Positions 8,726 to 17,822 of a stretch of 44,642 bases of DNA are shown here, piece after piece. Within the stretch, counting starts at the first letter, position 1, and the number at the start of each line of letters is the position of its first letter. This stretch comes from Bryobacterales bacterium. GTDB taxonomy: Bacteria > Acidobacteriota > Terriglobia > Bryobacterales > Bryobacteraceae. Both the position numbers and the translations under genes were made by a program. Under the pieces are notes generated by a model that worked only from the letters and a program-made list of their open reading frames with translations, ran no database searches and was not told the origin of the DNA. Location: assembly GCA_003167255.1 (NCBI GenBank), contig PMTR01000191.1, positions 49,121 to 93,762 of the forward strand, read 5' to 3'.

Positions 8726-10498
8726 ATGGCGACGGCCTCCCCGGAGATTCAGTCCGGCCAACAACACTTCGAGATTCAATATGATCGCACCGTCCGCGAA
8801 GAGATTGAGACCTTTCGCGCCCGCGCCGGTCAGTTCCTCGCCGGCCAGATCAGCGAGGACGAATTCCGCCCCTTCCGCCTCAAACACGGCATCTACGGCC
8901 AACGCCAGCCCGGCGTCCAGATGGTCCGCTGCAAGATCCCCGGCGGCCTTCTCACCGCCTCCCAGGCCGGCCAGCTCGCCCGCATCGCCGACGAATTCGC
9001 CGGCGGCAGAGCCCACCTTACCACCCGCCAGAACATCCAATATCACTTCATCCCCCTCGCCCATGTCGCCGGCCTGATGCACCTCCTGGCCGATGTCGGC
9101 ATGACCAATCGCGAAGCCTGCTACAACACCGTCCGCAACGTCACCGCCTGCCCTCTGTCCGGCATCGCCCGCGATGAAGTCTTCGACGTTCGCCCCTACG
9201 CCCAGCGCGTGGCCTACGCCTTACTCCGCAAGGACCTCACCAGCAACCTGCCGCGCAAATTCAAGATCGCTTTCGATGGTTGCGGCGGCCGCGACTGCAT
9301 GGCCGGCGCCATCAACGACATCGGCCTGCGCGCCGCCATTCGCGACGGCCGCCGCGGCTTCCGCATGTCCGTCGGCGGTGGCCTCGGTCCGCTCCCCGTC
9401 GAAGCGCAACTGCTCGACGACTTCGTCCCCGAAGAGCACCTGCTCCAGAAGTGCGAGGCCGTGGTCCGCGTTTTCAACGAATACGGCAATCGCAAGAACA
9501 AGAACACCGCGCGCCTCAAGTTCGTGATGCGCGAGCGCGGGTTCGCATGGCTCAAGGAACAAATCGAGCGGGAGTTCTCGCGCATCCTCACGCACGGCGG
9601 CATCGCCTGGCCCGCGATCGTCCCCGAGGGATTCGGCGGCTATCAATCCGTCCCGCCTCCGCTTGGCGATGGCGCGCTCCTCCCCATCATCGGCGCTCCG
9701 CACGCGGACACCGCCTGGCTCGACACCAACGTGGCCCCGCAGAAACAAACCGGCTACGCCGCCATCACCGTGAAGATCCCGCAGGGCAACCTCAGCGGTC
9801 ACCAGTTGCGCGCGCTCGCCCGCATCGCCGCCACCGCCGGCGATGGCCTGGTGCGCGTCACCATCGAACAGAATCTCCTGCTGGCCTTCGTCCCGCTGGC
9901 GCGTCTGCCGCGCGTCCACGCCGCCCTGGAAGAAGCCGGGCTGGCCGATTCCGGCGCGCGCCAGATCGAAGACGTCGTCACCTGCCCCGGCGCGTATACA
10001 TGCAACCTCGGCCTCACCAAGACCATGGAACTTGGCGCCGCGCTGGCCGAAACCGTCTGCCTCTATCACGATCCGCAAGTCCGCCGCCTCACCATCAAAG
10101 CCAGCGGCTGTCCCAATTCCTGCGGTCATCACTGGATCGCCGATTTCGGCTTCTACGGCAACGCCCGCAAGATCGACGGCCGCGAGTTGCCTTACTACCA
10201 GATGCTCCTCGGCGGCGGTTACGACCACGAAGGCGTCATGCGCTTCGGTCTGGCCGTCCAATCCATCCCCGCCCGCCTCGCGCCCGAAGCCGTCTCGCGC
10301 GTGCTCGATCACTTCATCGCACACCGCCGCGCCGGCGAAACCTTCCGCGAGTACGTCATCCGCCACAAAGTGGAAACTTTCCGCTCGCTCACCGCCTCGC
10401 TCGCCAAGCCCGCCGACCTCTTCCCCGAGATCTACCAGGATTGGGGCGACAACGAAGCCTTCTCCCTCAAACTCGGCCGCGGCGAATGCGCCGCGTAG
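8726..10498 (+). CDS. ferredoxin-type nitrite/sulfite reductase (siroheme, 4Fe-4S)
   Basis: A 590-residue enzyme with two ferredoxin-like half domains and the siroheme/4Fe-4S binding repeats. Four cysteines ligate the cluster: C420-x5-C426 (TCPGAYTC) and C462-x3-C466 (GCPNSC). It catalyses a six-electron reduction, either sulfite to sulfide or nitrite to ammonia; residues I can read do not settle which. The N-terminal part (LKHGIYGQRQPG, LTTRQNIQYHF) is typical of the family. ATG 8726 was chosen over GTG 8720 because AAAAGG lies immediately upstream. No siroheme synthase, sulfate-activation or nitrate-transport gene is adjacent, so the gene acts as a single unit here. Codon use is strongly C-ending. 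Confidence 0.92.
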   Translation: MATASPEIQSGQQHFEIQYDRTVREEIETFRARAGQFLAGQISEDEFRPFRLKHGIYGQRQPGVQMVRCKIPGGLLTASQAGQLARIADEFAGGRAHLTTRQNIQYHFIPLAHVAGLMHLLADVGMTNREACYNTVRNVTACPLSGIARDEVFDVRPYAQRVAYALLRKDLTSNLPRKFKIAFDGCGGRDCMAGAINDIGLRAAIRDGRRGFRMSVGGGLGPLPVEAQLLDDFVPEEHLLQKCEAVVRVFNEYGNRKNKNTARLKFVMRERGFAWLKEQIEREFSRILTHGGIAWPAIVPEGFGGYQSVPPPLGDGALLPIIGAPHADTAWLDTNVAPQKQTGYAAITVKIPQGNLSGHQLRALARIAATAGDGLVRVTIEQNLLLAFVPLARLPRVHAALEEAGLADSGARQIEDVVTCPGAYTCNLGLTKTMELGAALAETVCLYHDPQVRRLTIKASGCPNSCGHHWIADFGFYGNARKIDGRELPYYQMLLGGGYDHEGVMRFGLAVQSIPARLAPEAVSRVLDHFIAHRRAGETFREYVIRHKVETFRSLTASLAKPADLFPEIYQDWGDNEAFSLKLGRGECAA

Positions 10499-10511
10499 GG
10501 TCAATCTTGTT

Positions 10512-10529
10512 CACTTAACGCGTTGAGTG
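10512..10529. other. 18-bp near-perfect palindrome after the siroheme reductase
   Basis: CACTTAACG (10512-10520) is followed at once by CGTTGAGTG; eight of nine positions pair and the ninth is a G-T wobble. It lies 13 bases past the reductase stop. It could be a terminator stem or a protein-binding dyad; no T-run follows. Confidence 0.35.
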
Positions 10530-10617
10530 GGCCAGTGTTGGGCACCTCTACGCGTCGGGCGTTACATGGCCGAATGGTCATTGACGCGATCCATCCAAAG
10601 TAGATAGACTGCTTGAC

Positions 10618-11118
10618 GTGAGCCGGGATAGGCATTACGGGGCAGCAATCACTGCGCAAATTGTGTTGCTGGCCTACTTCGAGCTGTGTATCCTGATTCC
10701 GCTGGGCGGATGGAATGATCAACCCGGAAACAACGTGGCATTTAGCTCCGGCAACATAATTCTGGGCGCCGTGATCGGGGGTGCGCAGTTGTTACTGCTG
10801 ATCGGCACCGTTTGGCGGCTGAAGCCGTTGCTGTGGTTCGGTCTGCTTGGCGACACGGTTTGGCTCCTTCTGCACATCTACAGCCTATGGATACCCTATG
10901 TTCTCGGTGCTTCGCCGCAATATGCCAAGATGTATGCGCGCGCCTGGGGCCGCACTACCAAGCTGCTGCCGAACTTCGGGAATCACCTTGCGCCGGACGC
11001 GATGCACATCTTTATCGATGTGTTTGTGACCGCAGTGATCGTGACGCTCGTGTTGTACCTACGTTCGTTGCAACCGGCAGGCGCCTCTATCGAAGGGCCA
11101 CCGCAAGCGGCCCGGTAG
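10618..11118 (+). CDS. small integral membrane protein of unknown function
   Basis: A 166-residue protein with about four hydrophobic segments, near residues 9-30, 46-66, 70-95 and 127-150. No catalytic motif or family signature was recognised. Starting at the GTG at 10618 gives a short charged N-terminus (MSRDRHYG) before the first helix, but no good Shine-Dalgarno is visible. Four membrane passes with short loops resemble uncharacterised DoxX-like or DUF families, which is only a structural impression. It sits between the siroheme reductase and purH with more than 110 bases on each side and may be monocistronic. Confidence 0.6.
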   Translation: MSRDRHYGAAITAQIVLLAYFELCILIPLGGWNDQPGNNVAFSSGNIILGAVIGGAQLLLLIGTVWRLKPLLWFGLLGDTVWLLLHIYSLWIPYVLGASPQYAKMYARAWGRTTKLLPNFGNHLAPDAMHIFIDVFVTAVIVTLVLYLRSLQPAGASIEGPPQAAR

Positions 11119-11235
11119 ACGGCATCCCCTACTTGTGCCGCCGGCAGCACAGAAACGCCGTTCTGCAAAGCGTATCGGGATGACTGCCCCCTGAAGTGAA
11201 TCGCTATCCGCCAGCCCTATGCTATCGTGCGGTAG

Positions 11236-12753
11236 ATGCGTGTCCTCATCAGTGTCACTGACAAGACCGGAATCCTCGAGTTTGCCCGCGCGCTCACCTC
11301 GCTCGGCGCCGAACTGGTTTCTACCGGCGGCACCGCGCGCCTCTTGCGCGAGGCCGGCCTCGCCGTCCGCGACGTCTCCGAAATCACCGGCTTCCCCGAA
11401 ATGCTCGACGGCCGCCTCAAGACCCTCCACCCCAAGGTTCACGGCGGCATCCTCGCCATCCGCGCCAACGCCGATCACGCGATGGCCCTCGCCCAGCACT
11501 CCATCACTCCCATCGACATGGTGGTGGTCAACCTTTACCGCTTTGCCGACGCCGCCGCCAAACCCGGCGCCACCATGGAAGACCTCATCGAGAATATCGA
11601 TATCGGTGGCCCCGCCATGATCCGCTCGGCAGCCAAGAATTACGCCGGCGTCGCGGTGGTTGTCTCGCCCGCCGACTACCCCGCCATCGCTGAAGAGCTC
11701 CGCGCCTCCGCCGGCAAGCTCTCCCCCGAAACCCGCTGGCGTCTCGCCAAGAAAGCCTTCCGCACCACCGCCGATTACGACGCCGCCATCAGCGCCCGAC
11801 TTGAACAAATCGACGCTCCCGGCCCGCTGCCCGCCGACCTCAACCTCCGCGCCCCCAAACTCATGGACCTTCGCTACGGCGAGAACCCGCATCAATCCGC
11901 CGCGCTCTACGGAGCCCGCGGCGCTGGCCTCGCCGGCGCGGCCCAGCTCCACGGCAAGGAGCTCTCTTACAACAATCTGGTCGATCTCGACGCCGCCTTC
12001 CAGCTCGCCTGTGAATTTGACTTGCCCGCCATCGCCATCATCAAGCACACCAACCCGTGCGGCTGCGCCGAGCAGCCCTCGCTGGCCGAAGCCTGGCGCA
12101 AAGCCCTCGAGTGCGACCCGGTCTCGGCCTTCGGCGGCGTCATCGGCATCAACCGCACCGTCGATGCCGAAGCCGCGCGCGAAATGGCCAAGATCTTCGT
12201 CGAAGCCATCGCCGCCCCGGGCTATTCACCCGAAGCGCTCGACATCCTGCGCGCCAAGAAGAACCTGCGCCTGATGCAGGTCTCGCCAGGCGCCGACCCT
12301 CTGGTGGTGAAATCCATTTCCGGCGGCTACCTGGCCCAGACCTCCGACACGGCGCGCCTCAGTCGCGCCACCGCCGTCGTCAAATCGAAGCGCCCTCCCA
12401 CCGAAGAGGAATGGGCCGCCATGGAGTTCGGCTGGAAAGTGGCGAAGCACGTGAAGTCCAACGCCATCGTCTACGCGCGCCCCGGCCAGGTGGTCGCGGT
12501 CGGCGCGGGCCAGATGAGCCGCGTCGATTCGGTCCGCATCGGCGCCATGAAAGCGCTGCTCCCGCTCCCCGGCACCGCCGTCGCTTCCGACGCCTTCTTT
12601 CCCTTCTCCGATGGCGTCGAAGAGGCCGTCAAGAATGGCGCTACCGCGTTCATTCAGCCCGGCGGTTCCGTGCGCGACGATGAGGTCATCGCCGCCGCCG
12701 ACCGCCTCGGCGTGGCCATGGTCTTCACCGGCGTCCGCCACTTCCGCCATTGA
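11236..12753 (+). CDS. purH: bifunctional AICAR transformylase / IMP cyclohydrolase
   Basis: A 505-residue PurH. The N-terminal IMP cyclohydrolase domain (about residues 1-195) begins [10 protein letters not shown] and holds STGGTARLL and [10 protein letters not shown]. The C-terminal AICAR formyltransferase domain contains [17 protein letters not shown] and FGGVIGINR, with the Lys-His pair of the active site in KHTNPCG. The enzyme performs the last two steps of de novo purine synthesis in the cytosol, using 10-formyl-tetrahydrofolate. The length is normal, and ATG 11236 begins the conserved domain directly. No other pur gene is in the window. Confidence 0.97.
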   Translation: MRVLISVTDKTGILEFARALTSLGAELVSTGGTARLLREAGLAVRDVSEITGFPEMLDGRLKTLHPKVHGGILAIRANADHAMALAQHSITPIDMVVVNLYRFADAAAKPGATMEDLIENIDIGGPAMIRSAAKNYAGVAVVVSPADYPAIAEELRASAGKLSPETRWRLAKKAFRTTADYDAAISARLEQIDAPGPLPADLNLRAPKLMDLRYGENPHQSAALYGARGAGLAGAAQLHGKELSYNNLVDLDAAFQLACEFDLPAIAIIKHTNPCGCAEQPSLAEAWRKALECDPVSAFGGVIGINRTVDAEAAREMAKIFVEAIAAPGYSPEALDILRAKKNLRLMQVSPGADPLVVKSISGGYLAQTSDTARLSRATAVVKSKRPPTEEEWAAMEFGWKVAKHVKSNAIVYARPGQVVAVGAGQMSRVDSVRIGAMKALLPLPGTAVASDAFFPFSDGVEEAVKNGATAFIQPGGSVRDDEVIAAADRLGVAMVFTGVRHFRH

Positions 12754-12787
12754 AGAGCTGTCGAACTATTGCAAAAGCAAGTATTGA

Positions 12788-12862
12788 GCCGCCGATCAAC
12801 GCTGATAAACACCGATAAAACTAATTACTTTCAATCCGCGTTCATCGGCGTTTATCGGCGGC
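12788..12862. terminator. bidirectional terminator-like inverted repeat
   Basis: A 23-base arm at 12788-12810 pairs with 12840-12862 at 20 of 23 positions; the loop of 29 bases is AT-rich. It lies exactly between the convergent purH and DUF4337 genes, which suits a two-way terminator. The arms consist of tandem GAT-AAC-GC-type units (such as GCCGATAAACGCC on one strand) and may instead be a dispersed repeat reused as a terminator. Confidence 0.55.
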
Positions 12863-12893
12863 CGGCTATGCCTTGGCTCTGTTGAGCAATCTC

Positions 12894-13418
12894 CTAAATC
12901 ATCACCCCGCTGATCGCGATCGCCGTTCCCACCACCCCCGCCAGTACTCCCATCACGGGGAACATTTTCTTCCGCGAGATGAAGTACAGCGAGCTCAGCA
13001 CCAGGCCGATTTCGAGCAGCCCTTCGCCCACGTCGTAGCGCAGCGCCCGGTGCTCGTCGCCTTCCGCCGCTTCGTCGGATTGTTTGGCCTTCTGCTGCTG
13101 CTCGTCCTTCTGCGCTTCGTACTTCTTGCGTTGTTCCGCGAAGCGCCCGCGCGCCTTCTCCGCCGCGTCCCCCTTGGCGTCCACCACCGCAAGCAGGCTC
13201 TCGCCAATTTCCACCGTATGCAGTTTGATGCTGTTCGCCTGGTAGTACGACCACTGGTCGTTGGCCGTCGACTTGTGCATGATGGCCGCCGTGTGTGTGC
13301 GGTGCGCCTCAATCGTCACCACCGCCAGCAGCACCGCCAGCACCGCCGCCAGAACTCCCACCGTCTTGCCGGTCGGGTCCGATTCATTGCCTTCGTGATG
13401 GATCTCCAGTTCAGCCAT
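12894..13418 (-). CDS. DUF4337 family membrane protein
   Basis: A 174-residue protein. A charged N-terminus (MAELEIHHEG) is followed by one hydrophobic helix (VGVLAAVLAVLLAVVTIEA), then a long polar, Lys/Gln/Glu-rich region (about residues 75-125) predicted to be coiled coil, and two C-terminal hydrophobic segments ending in AISGVMI. The motif NDQWSYYQANSIK is typical of the DUF4337 family, whose function is unknown. The start at 13418 faces tadA with 27 bases between; a TATAAT on the minus strand at 13434-13429 lies about ten bases from the ATG, so the mRNA may have almost no leader. Confidence 0.75.
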   Translation of the reverse strand: MAELEIHHEGNESDPTGKTVGVLAAVLAVLLAVVTIEAHRTHTAAIMHKSTANDQWSYYQANSIKLHTVEIGESLLAVVDAKGDAAEKARGRFAEQRKKYEAQKDEQQQKAKQSDEAAEGDEHRALRYDVGEGLLEIGLVLSSLYFISRKKMFPVMGVLAGVVGTAIAISGVMI

Positions 13419-13445
13419 AGGTTCCCGTATTATAAATTGAAACGA

Positions 13446-13898
13446 GTGCCGTCCGACGAAGATTTCATGCGCGAAGCCCTCCGCCTGGCCCGCCAAGCCG
13501 CGCTCTCGGGCGAGGTCCCCGTCGGCGCCGTGCTGGTGGCGGCCACCGGCGAGATCACCGGACGCGGCTCGAACTCACCCATATCCCGCCACGACCCCAC
13601 TGCGCACGCCGAAATCCTGGCCCTCCGCGAAGCCGCCGCCGCCGCCCGCAATTACCGCCTGGAAGGCGCCACGCTCTACTGCACTCTGGAACCCTGCGTG
13701 ATGTGTGCCGGCGCCCTGGTAGCCGCGCGCGTCGCGCGCCTGGTTTTCGGCGCCCGCGACCTCCGTTTCGGCGGCGTCCGCAGCAAATTCCAAGCCGCCG
13801 ATTCCGCGCTCCTCAACCACCAGGTACAAATCGAAGAAGGCCTGCTAGCCGTCGAGTGCGTCACCATCCTGCGCGATTTCTTCGAGCCCCGCCGCTAA
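13446..13898 (+). CDS. tadA: tRNA-specific adenosine deaminase
   Basis: A 150-residue zinc deaminase that converts A34 to inosine in the anticodon of tRNA-Arg(ACG). The zinc site is complete: H54-A-E56, with E56 as the catalytic acid, and P83-C84-x2-C87. Family motifs SNxPIxxHDPTAHAE and ATLYCTLEPCVMCAGA are clear, as is the GVRS/F region near the C-terminus. The GTG start at 13446 gives the usual N-terminus (PSDEDFMREALRLA); an in-frame TTG at 13437 would add three residues and cannot be excluded, since neither has a good Shine-Dalgarno. It is divergent from the DUF4337 gene and shares its short promoter region. Confidence 0.93.
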   Translation: MPSDEDFMREALRLARQAALSGEVPVGAVLVAATGEITGRGSNSPISRHDPTAHAEILALREAAAAARNYRLEGATLYCTLEPCVMCAGALVAARVARLVFGARDLRFGGVRSKFQAADSALLNHQVQIEEGLLAVECVTILRDFFEPRR

Positions 13899-13972
13899 TC
13901 CGGAGATTTACGGCACAGAAATACAAAAAGCGCGCATAATATGGCCAAGCACTCTGGGTTGAGGGAGGCTCT

Positions 13973-14389
13973 ATGCTGAAATCCCATGCTCATCCGGCCG
14001 TGCTGGTGGTTGAAGACCAGGAACCCGTTCGCCGTCTCATCGTCAAGCTTCTTAGCCGCCACGGCATCAAGGCTTTCGATGCAGCCGACGCCGCCCAAGG
14101 ACTATCGATAGTCCGCCAACGCGCCGGCAGGATCGATCTCGCCATCCTGGACCTGGTCATGCCCGGCGTGAGTGGCCTCGACCTGGCCACCGATCTCATC
14201 CGCGAATACCCCGGCATTAAGATCCTCTACATTTCCGGGTTCGTTGAAAGTATCGCAATGGATGTCATTGCCCGGCGATCGCCCCAGGCGGTGCTTCTCA
14301 AACCCTTCACCGAGCGGGCGCTCCTGGAGCGCGTACATCAGTTTTTGGAAATGCCCCCAGAGATCGGGCCCGGCGCCCAGCCGGTTTGA
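13973..14389 (+). CDS. single-domain response regulator (CheY-like receiver)
   Basis: A 138-residue protein consisting only of a receiver domain. The acidic pocket is E14/D15, the phosphoacceptor is D60 (LAILDLVMPG), the signalling Ser is S88 (LYISGF), and the conserved Lys is K110 (LLKPF). No DNA-binding or enzymatic output domain follows, so it probably relays phosphate or binds a partner protein, as CheY or sensor-kinase-linked receivers do. No histidine kinase is encoded nearby. GGGAGG lies about eight bases before the ATG (ggttgagggaggctct region). Confidence 0.9.
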   Translation: MLKSHAHPAVLVVEDQEPVRRLIVKLLSRHGIKAFDAADAAQGLSIVRQRAGRIDLAILDLVMPGVSGLDLATDLIREYPGIKILYISGFVESIAMDVIARRSPQAVLLKPFTERALLERVHQFLEMPPEIGPGAQPV

Positions 14390-14494
14390 GCACTCTGTTC
14401 CGCCCTCTCGCTTATCTCTCGCGGTGAATTCTTCATTTCGGCGGGCATGGCGGCGCTGCATCCAAACACGATAGACTCTTGTTATGGGAGGGTT

Positions 14495-15409
14495 ATGTCC
14501 ATTCGTCCAGTAAAACGTCTCATCAAGGCCAAGCCGACCCTCGAAGGCGCCGGCGTGCACCTGCGCCGCGCGTTCGGCTTCGGCTCGACATCCGAATTCG
14601 ATCCTTTCCTGCTCCTCGACGACTTCCGCAATGACGTCCCGGAGGATTATCTGGCCGGCTTCCCCTGGCACCCCCACCGCGGCATCGAGACCATCACCTA
14701 CGTCCTGGCCGGTACCGTGGAACACGGTGACAGCATGGGCAACCACGGCGCCATCGCTGCCGGCGACGTCCAATGGATGACCGCCGGCAGCGGCATCATC
14801 CACCAGGAGATGCCCAAAGGCGACCAGTCCGGCCGCATGCACGGCTTCCAGTTGTGGGCCAACCTGCCCGCCGCGCTCAAGATGACGCCACCCCGCTACC
14901 AGGAGGTCAAATCTCCCGACATCCCGGAGGTTCAGGACGACGACGGCACCCAGGTCCGCATCGTCTGCGGAACCTTTTGGGGCAAATCCGGCCCCGTGGA
15001 CGGCATCGCCGCCGACCCCATCTATCTCGACGTCACGGTACCTGCCGGTCGCCGCAAGACCCTCCCCGTGGAGACCACCCGCCACGCCTTCGCCTACGTC
15101 TTCTCCGGTAGCGGCAAGTTTTGCAATGCCTCTGGGCCGCTGGCCGTCCCCACCGAAGGCATCGGTTGGGCCGACACCGCGCCTCCGGCCGGAGCCGACA
15201 ACCGTTCGCTGGTGGTCTTTGACCGCGGCGACGAAGTGGCCGTCGAAGCCGGCGAGGATGGCATCCGTTTCCTGCTCTGCTCCGGCAAGCCGCTCCAAGA
15301 GCCCGTCGCCTGGTACGGCCCGATTGTGATGAACACGCAGGAGCAACTTCGGGAGGCGTTCAAGGAGCTGGATGAAGGAACGTTTCTGAACGCGGCGAAG
15401 AAGAAGTAG
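14495..15409 (+). CDS. pirin family protein
   Basis: A 304-residue bicupin. The N-terminal cupin carries the four metal ligands found in human pirin: H59 and H61 (WHPHRGIET), then H103 and E105 (GIIHQEM). The second cupin contains the MHGFQLWANLP and EDGIRFLLCSGKPL segments. Pirins bind iron; some have quercetin dioxygenase activity and some interact with metabolic enzymes or regulators. The exact role here is unknown. ATG 14495 is preceded by GGGAGG (14486-14491). It stands alone and is convergent with the M56 gene. Confidence 0.92.
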   Translation: MSIRPVKRLIKAKPTLEGAGVHLRRAFGFGSTSEFDPFLLLDDFRNDVPEDYLAGFPWHPHRGIETITYVLAGTVEHGDSMGNHGAIAAGDVQWMTAGSGIIHQEMPKGDQSGRMHGFQLWANLPAALKMTPPRYQEVKSPDIPEVQDDDGTQVRIVCGTFWGKSGPVDGIAADPIYLDVTVPAGRRKTLPVETTRHAFAYVFSGSGKFCNASGPLAVPTEGIGWADTAPPAGADNRSLVVFDRGDEVAVEAGEDGIRFLLCSGKPLQEPVAWYGPIVMNTQEQLREAFKELDEGTFLNAAKKK

Positions 15410-15509
15410 TCCCCCGCTGCATGATGCGAGGTCCGATTTCTTCGGGTATTGACGGCAACTTCTAGGGTTTGGGTGTTTACGGGGCTGGTTGACATGACGG
15501 GGGCTTCAC

Positions 15510-15523
15510 GGGAGTGATCTCCC
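15510..15523. terminator. hairpin between convergent genes
   Basis: GGGAG, loop TGAT, CTCCC forms a short perfect stem between the ends of the pirin and M56 genes. A wider inverted pair, AGAACGCCG (15524-15532) and CGGCGTTCT (15579-15587), lies just beyond. Either could stop transcription from one or both sides; no T-run is present. Confidence 0.35.
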
Positions 15524-15602
15524 AGAACGCCGTTTCTCGGGAGTTTGCGCACAGGCGCTTGTTGTGGGCACCGCTCACCGGCGTTCTACATGACGCACTA
15601 CG

Positions 15603-17405
15603 CTAGTTGGGCGCGGGTAACTCTACGTGGTCCACTACGACCACGGTCCCCGGCCGCCTCTTCGTCTTCGATAGATCGATCAACAGCCCCGCCTGTTTCT
15701 CCCAGGCCGTCTTCACAGAGTAGTTCCAATTGCTCTGGCTCTCAAAATCGTCCTGGCCCTGGTGAGTTTCGATTTTCACGTCGAAGTCGTACAACCCCGA
15801 GAGTCCTGTATCGTCAACCACCAGCCCGTTATTGGACAATTTCGCCGCGAGATCGGCCATTGAGACCGACCAGCCGGAATACTCCCAGGTGATCGTCCGA
15901 TCTTGCGACATTCCGACACGCGACACGACTTCATGGCAGCGGTGCTGGGCTGCGGGCAAAGACGCGCTTCCCTCTACTTCCACGCACTGGCCCGACGCCG
16001 CCCGGAGTTTCACTCCGCCTTTGGCCACTTCAATGGTGTTGACCGGAATGTCGCGGACCTCGGTGTGTATCACCGCGTTGAAACGGTCGGCCAGGAGCGA
16101 CTGCAGCATCAGCCGGAAGTCTTGGCGGCTAGTCTTGAGGGGCAGCTTAGCCACGATGTCAAAACCGGGATCCGGCCCTTGTAGCGCTTTCGGAACGCCC
16201 TCGACGCGATTCCAGGAAACGCCATAGGCATAGGCAACAATGCCTGGAATAGTAATCGACTTCCACCGCCAGGTTCCATTCACTGGAAACTCATCGCCGG
16301 CCCCGCCCTGCCCGGTGTGTGTAAGCTTCACGGAAACTACGTCGAAGTGGAGAGACGGCCGCGGCGCGGTTTGCGCGCGGGCACTGACGATACCGAAGGC
16401 AAACGGGCCGGTCACTGCCGCGACCGCCGCGGCCGCCAACATCAGCTTCTTTTCCAGACCCATGGCGCGCGCAAATCGATTCATCATGATGCCTTCAATC
16501 CGCTTCTTGAGTTCCCCGCCGGTAACCCCGGCGGTGCAGGCTACCGGCGACGCGATGTAGAACTCGCAGACCTTCAGGATGCTTTCGGCATAGACTTGCG
16601 GCTCGCCGCCCATGCGCACCACTTCTTCATCGCAGGCGCGCTCGCGTTCTTCGGTAAGCCGGAGGCCCAGCCACCATACCAGAGGATGGAACCAGAAGAT
16701 CGCTTCGACCGCCATGTGCATGATCGCGGTCAAGTTGTCGCGGCGACGGATGTGGCACAACTCGTGCGTCAGAATCGCCTCCAACTCCGCGTCATTCAGG
16801 CGGTCCGCGATGCCTGCTGGAAGGCAGACGACCGGCCTGAAAAACCCGAACGCGCCGGGTTCCAGGTTAGCCTTAGAGGAGACCAGGCGCGGTAGGACCG
16901 AGGACCCGCTCCACTCGATCCGGCGGAACGCTTCCAGTTCCCGGCCCTCTGTAATCGGCGCAGAGGAGCGCACCGCAGCGGCCACGCGACGCCAGCGCAC
17001 CCATCCATACAGCAAGACCGCCACGAACCCGCAGAACCAGAGCGCCAGGAGCAAGGTCGGCAACAGGCCAGGAGTGGCGGGCGCCTTCATGATCGGCGCC
17101 ACTGACAAGGCCGCATCCTGAATCGGAGCGAAGGGCTGAACGATTTGCTCCATCACCAACGGCAGCCGCGACACCGGCGCCGCTGGAATCAGCCACCGGC
17201 CGAGGCTGCCGCCGATGGAGGTCAGCACGGAGAAAGGGATCAGAAACTTAACCGATGCCGTCAACCACAACAAGTGGCGGACCCGCGCATGGTTCCCTCT
17301 GAGGGCCAACGCCAGCAGTACGGACACTGCCGCAAATCCCGTGGACTGCCACAGGTGGTTGGCCGCTAAACGTCCGAACGTAGCCAAAAATTCCGGCGTG
17401 GGCAT
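15603..17405 (-). CDS. BlaR1-like M56 membrane peptidase with C-terminal TIGR03435-type domain
   Basis: A 600-residue protein in two parts. Residues 1-340 are an M56 (BlaR1/MecR1) module: membrane segments near 18-37, 43-65, 112-135 and 322-342, with a cytoplasmic zinc protease domain carrying H214-E-L-C-H218 and a downstream ERERACDEE motif. In BlaR1 this domain leads to cleavage of the BlaI repressor. From about residue 350 the usual extracellular penicillin-binding sensor is absent. In its place is a domain of the TIGR03435 type known from Solibacter and other soil bacteria (SLHFDVVSVK at the start, then DRFNAVIHTE). I infer that this domain senses an unknown extracytoplasmic signal. The gene starts four bases after the BlaI stop, so both are co-transcribed. 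Confidence 0.9.
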   Translation of the reverse strand: MPTPEFLATFGRLAANHLWQSTGFAAVSVLLALALRGNHARVRHLLWLTASVKFLIPFSVLTSIGGSLGRWLIPAAPVSRLPLVMEQIVQPFAPIQDAALSVAPIMKAPATPGLLPTLLLALWFCGFVAVLLYGWVRWRRVAAAVRSSAPITEGRELEAFRRIEWSGSSVLPRLVSSKANLEPGAFGFFRPVVCLPAGIADRLNDAELEAILTHELCHIRRRDNLTAIMHMAVEAIFWFHPLVWWLGLRLTEERERACDEEVVRMGGEPQVYAESILKVCEFYIASPVACTAGVTGGELKKRIEGIMMNRFARAMGLEKKLMLAAAAVAAVTGPFAFGIVSARAQTAPRPSLHFDVVSVKLTHTGQGGAGDEFPVNGTWRWKSITIPGIVAYAYGVSWNRVEGVPKALQGPDPGFDIVAKLPLKTSRQDFRLMLQSLLADRFNAVIHTEVRDIPVNTIEVAKGGVKLRAASGQCVEVEGSASLPAAQHRCHEVVSRVGMSQDRTITWEYSGWSVSMADLAAKLSNNGLVVDDTGLSGLYDFDVKIETHQGQDDFESQSNWNYSVKTAWEKQAGLLIDLSKTKRRPGTVVVVDHVELPAPN

Positions 17406-17409
17406 CGTG

Positions 17410-17787
17410 TCATCCTTTCTTCGCCAGCTTGCGTAGCGTCTTTCGCGCTTCTTCCACGTCGTCCAGAGTCAGCTTTCCGGACTCGATCAGGTGCGTCATC
17501 ACCGGCTGGGTCCGGCCGCCAAACAGGCCGAGCAACTCGTCGATCAACCGGCTTTGAGCGGCGCCACGGGAGACAACCGCCTCGAAGATGTGCGCGTTGC
17601 CAATCTTGCGTACGCGGCGCACGGCCTTCTTACCCTCCAAACGAAAGATGGTGGTCTGTACGGTCGTGTAGGCCGGCCTATTGCTTTCAGGAAACGATTC
17701 CTGGATGTCCCGGATGCAGACCCTCCCACGATCCCACAGGGCTTGCATGATCTGAAGTTCGAGCGGGGTGAATTTCGCTTGCGCCAT
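17410..17787 (-). CDS. BlaI/MecI family transcriptional repressor
   Basis: A 125-residue winged-helix repressor. The N-terminal domain (MAQAKFTPLELQIMQALW...) and the recognition-helix segment AYTTVQTTIFRLEGKK (about residues 39-54) are diagnostic. The C-terminal half would form the dimer and carries the region that is cleaved in BlaI. It precedes the M56 sensor protease in one operon, the classic BlaI-BlaR1 arrangement, although no beta-lactamase gene is nearby. A likely target is its own promoter together with the divergent VWFA gene, because repeated TACTAYAT sites lie between them. No Shine-Dalgarno is visible, and a TATAGT box sits about six bases before the ATG, so a leaderless mRNA is possible. 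Confidence 0.94.
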   Translation of the reverse strand: MAQAKFTPLELQIMQALWDRGRVCIRDIQESFPESNRPAYTTVQTTIFRLEGKKAVRRVRKIGNAHIFEAVVSRGAAQSRLIDELLGLFGGRTQPVMTHLIESGKLTLDDVEEARKTLRKLAKKG

Positions 17788-17822
17788 TTTTATACTATAT
17801 CTGTTTGTTATATTACTACATG
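17788..17822 (-). promoter_or_regulatory. promoter/operator of the BlaI-M56 operon
   Basis: This very AT-rich stretch lies directly before the BlaI start. On the plus strand it holds TACTATAT (17793-17800) and TACTACAT (17814-17821), a direct repeat exactly 21 bases apart, which puts both on one face of the helix. BlaI/MecI operators are known to contain TACA/TAGTA-type half-sites, so I infer autoregulation here. Confidence 0.5.

Noticed and set aside
9221-10504. 427-codon minus-strand and 412-codon plus-strand frames over the siroheme reductase
   Set aside because: The true frame carries all four cluster cysteines; these are antisense or shifted shadows.
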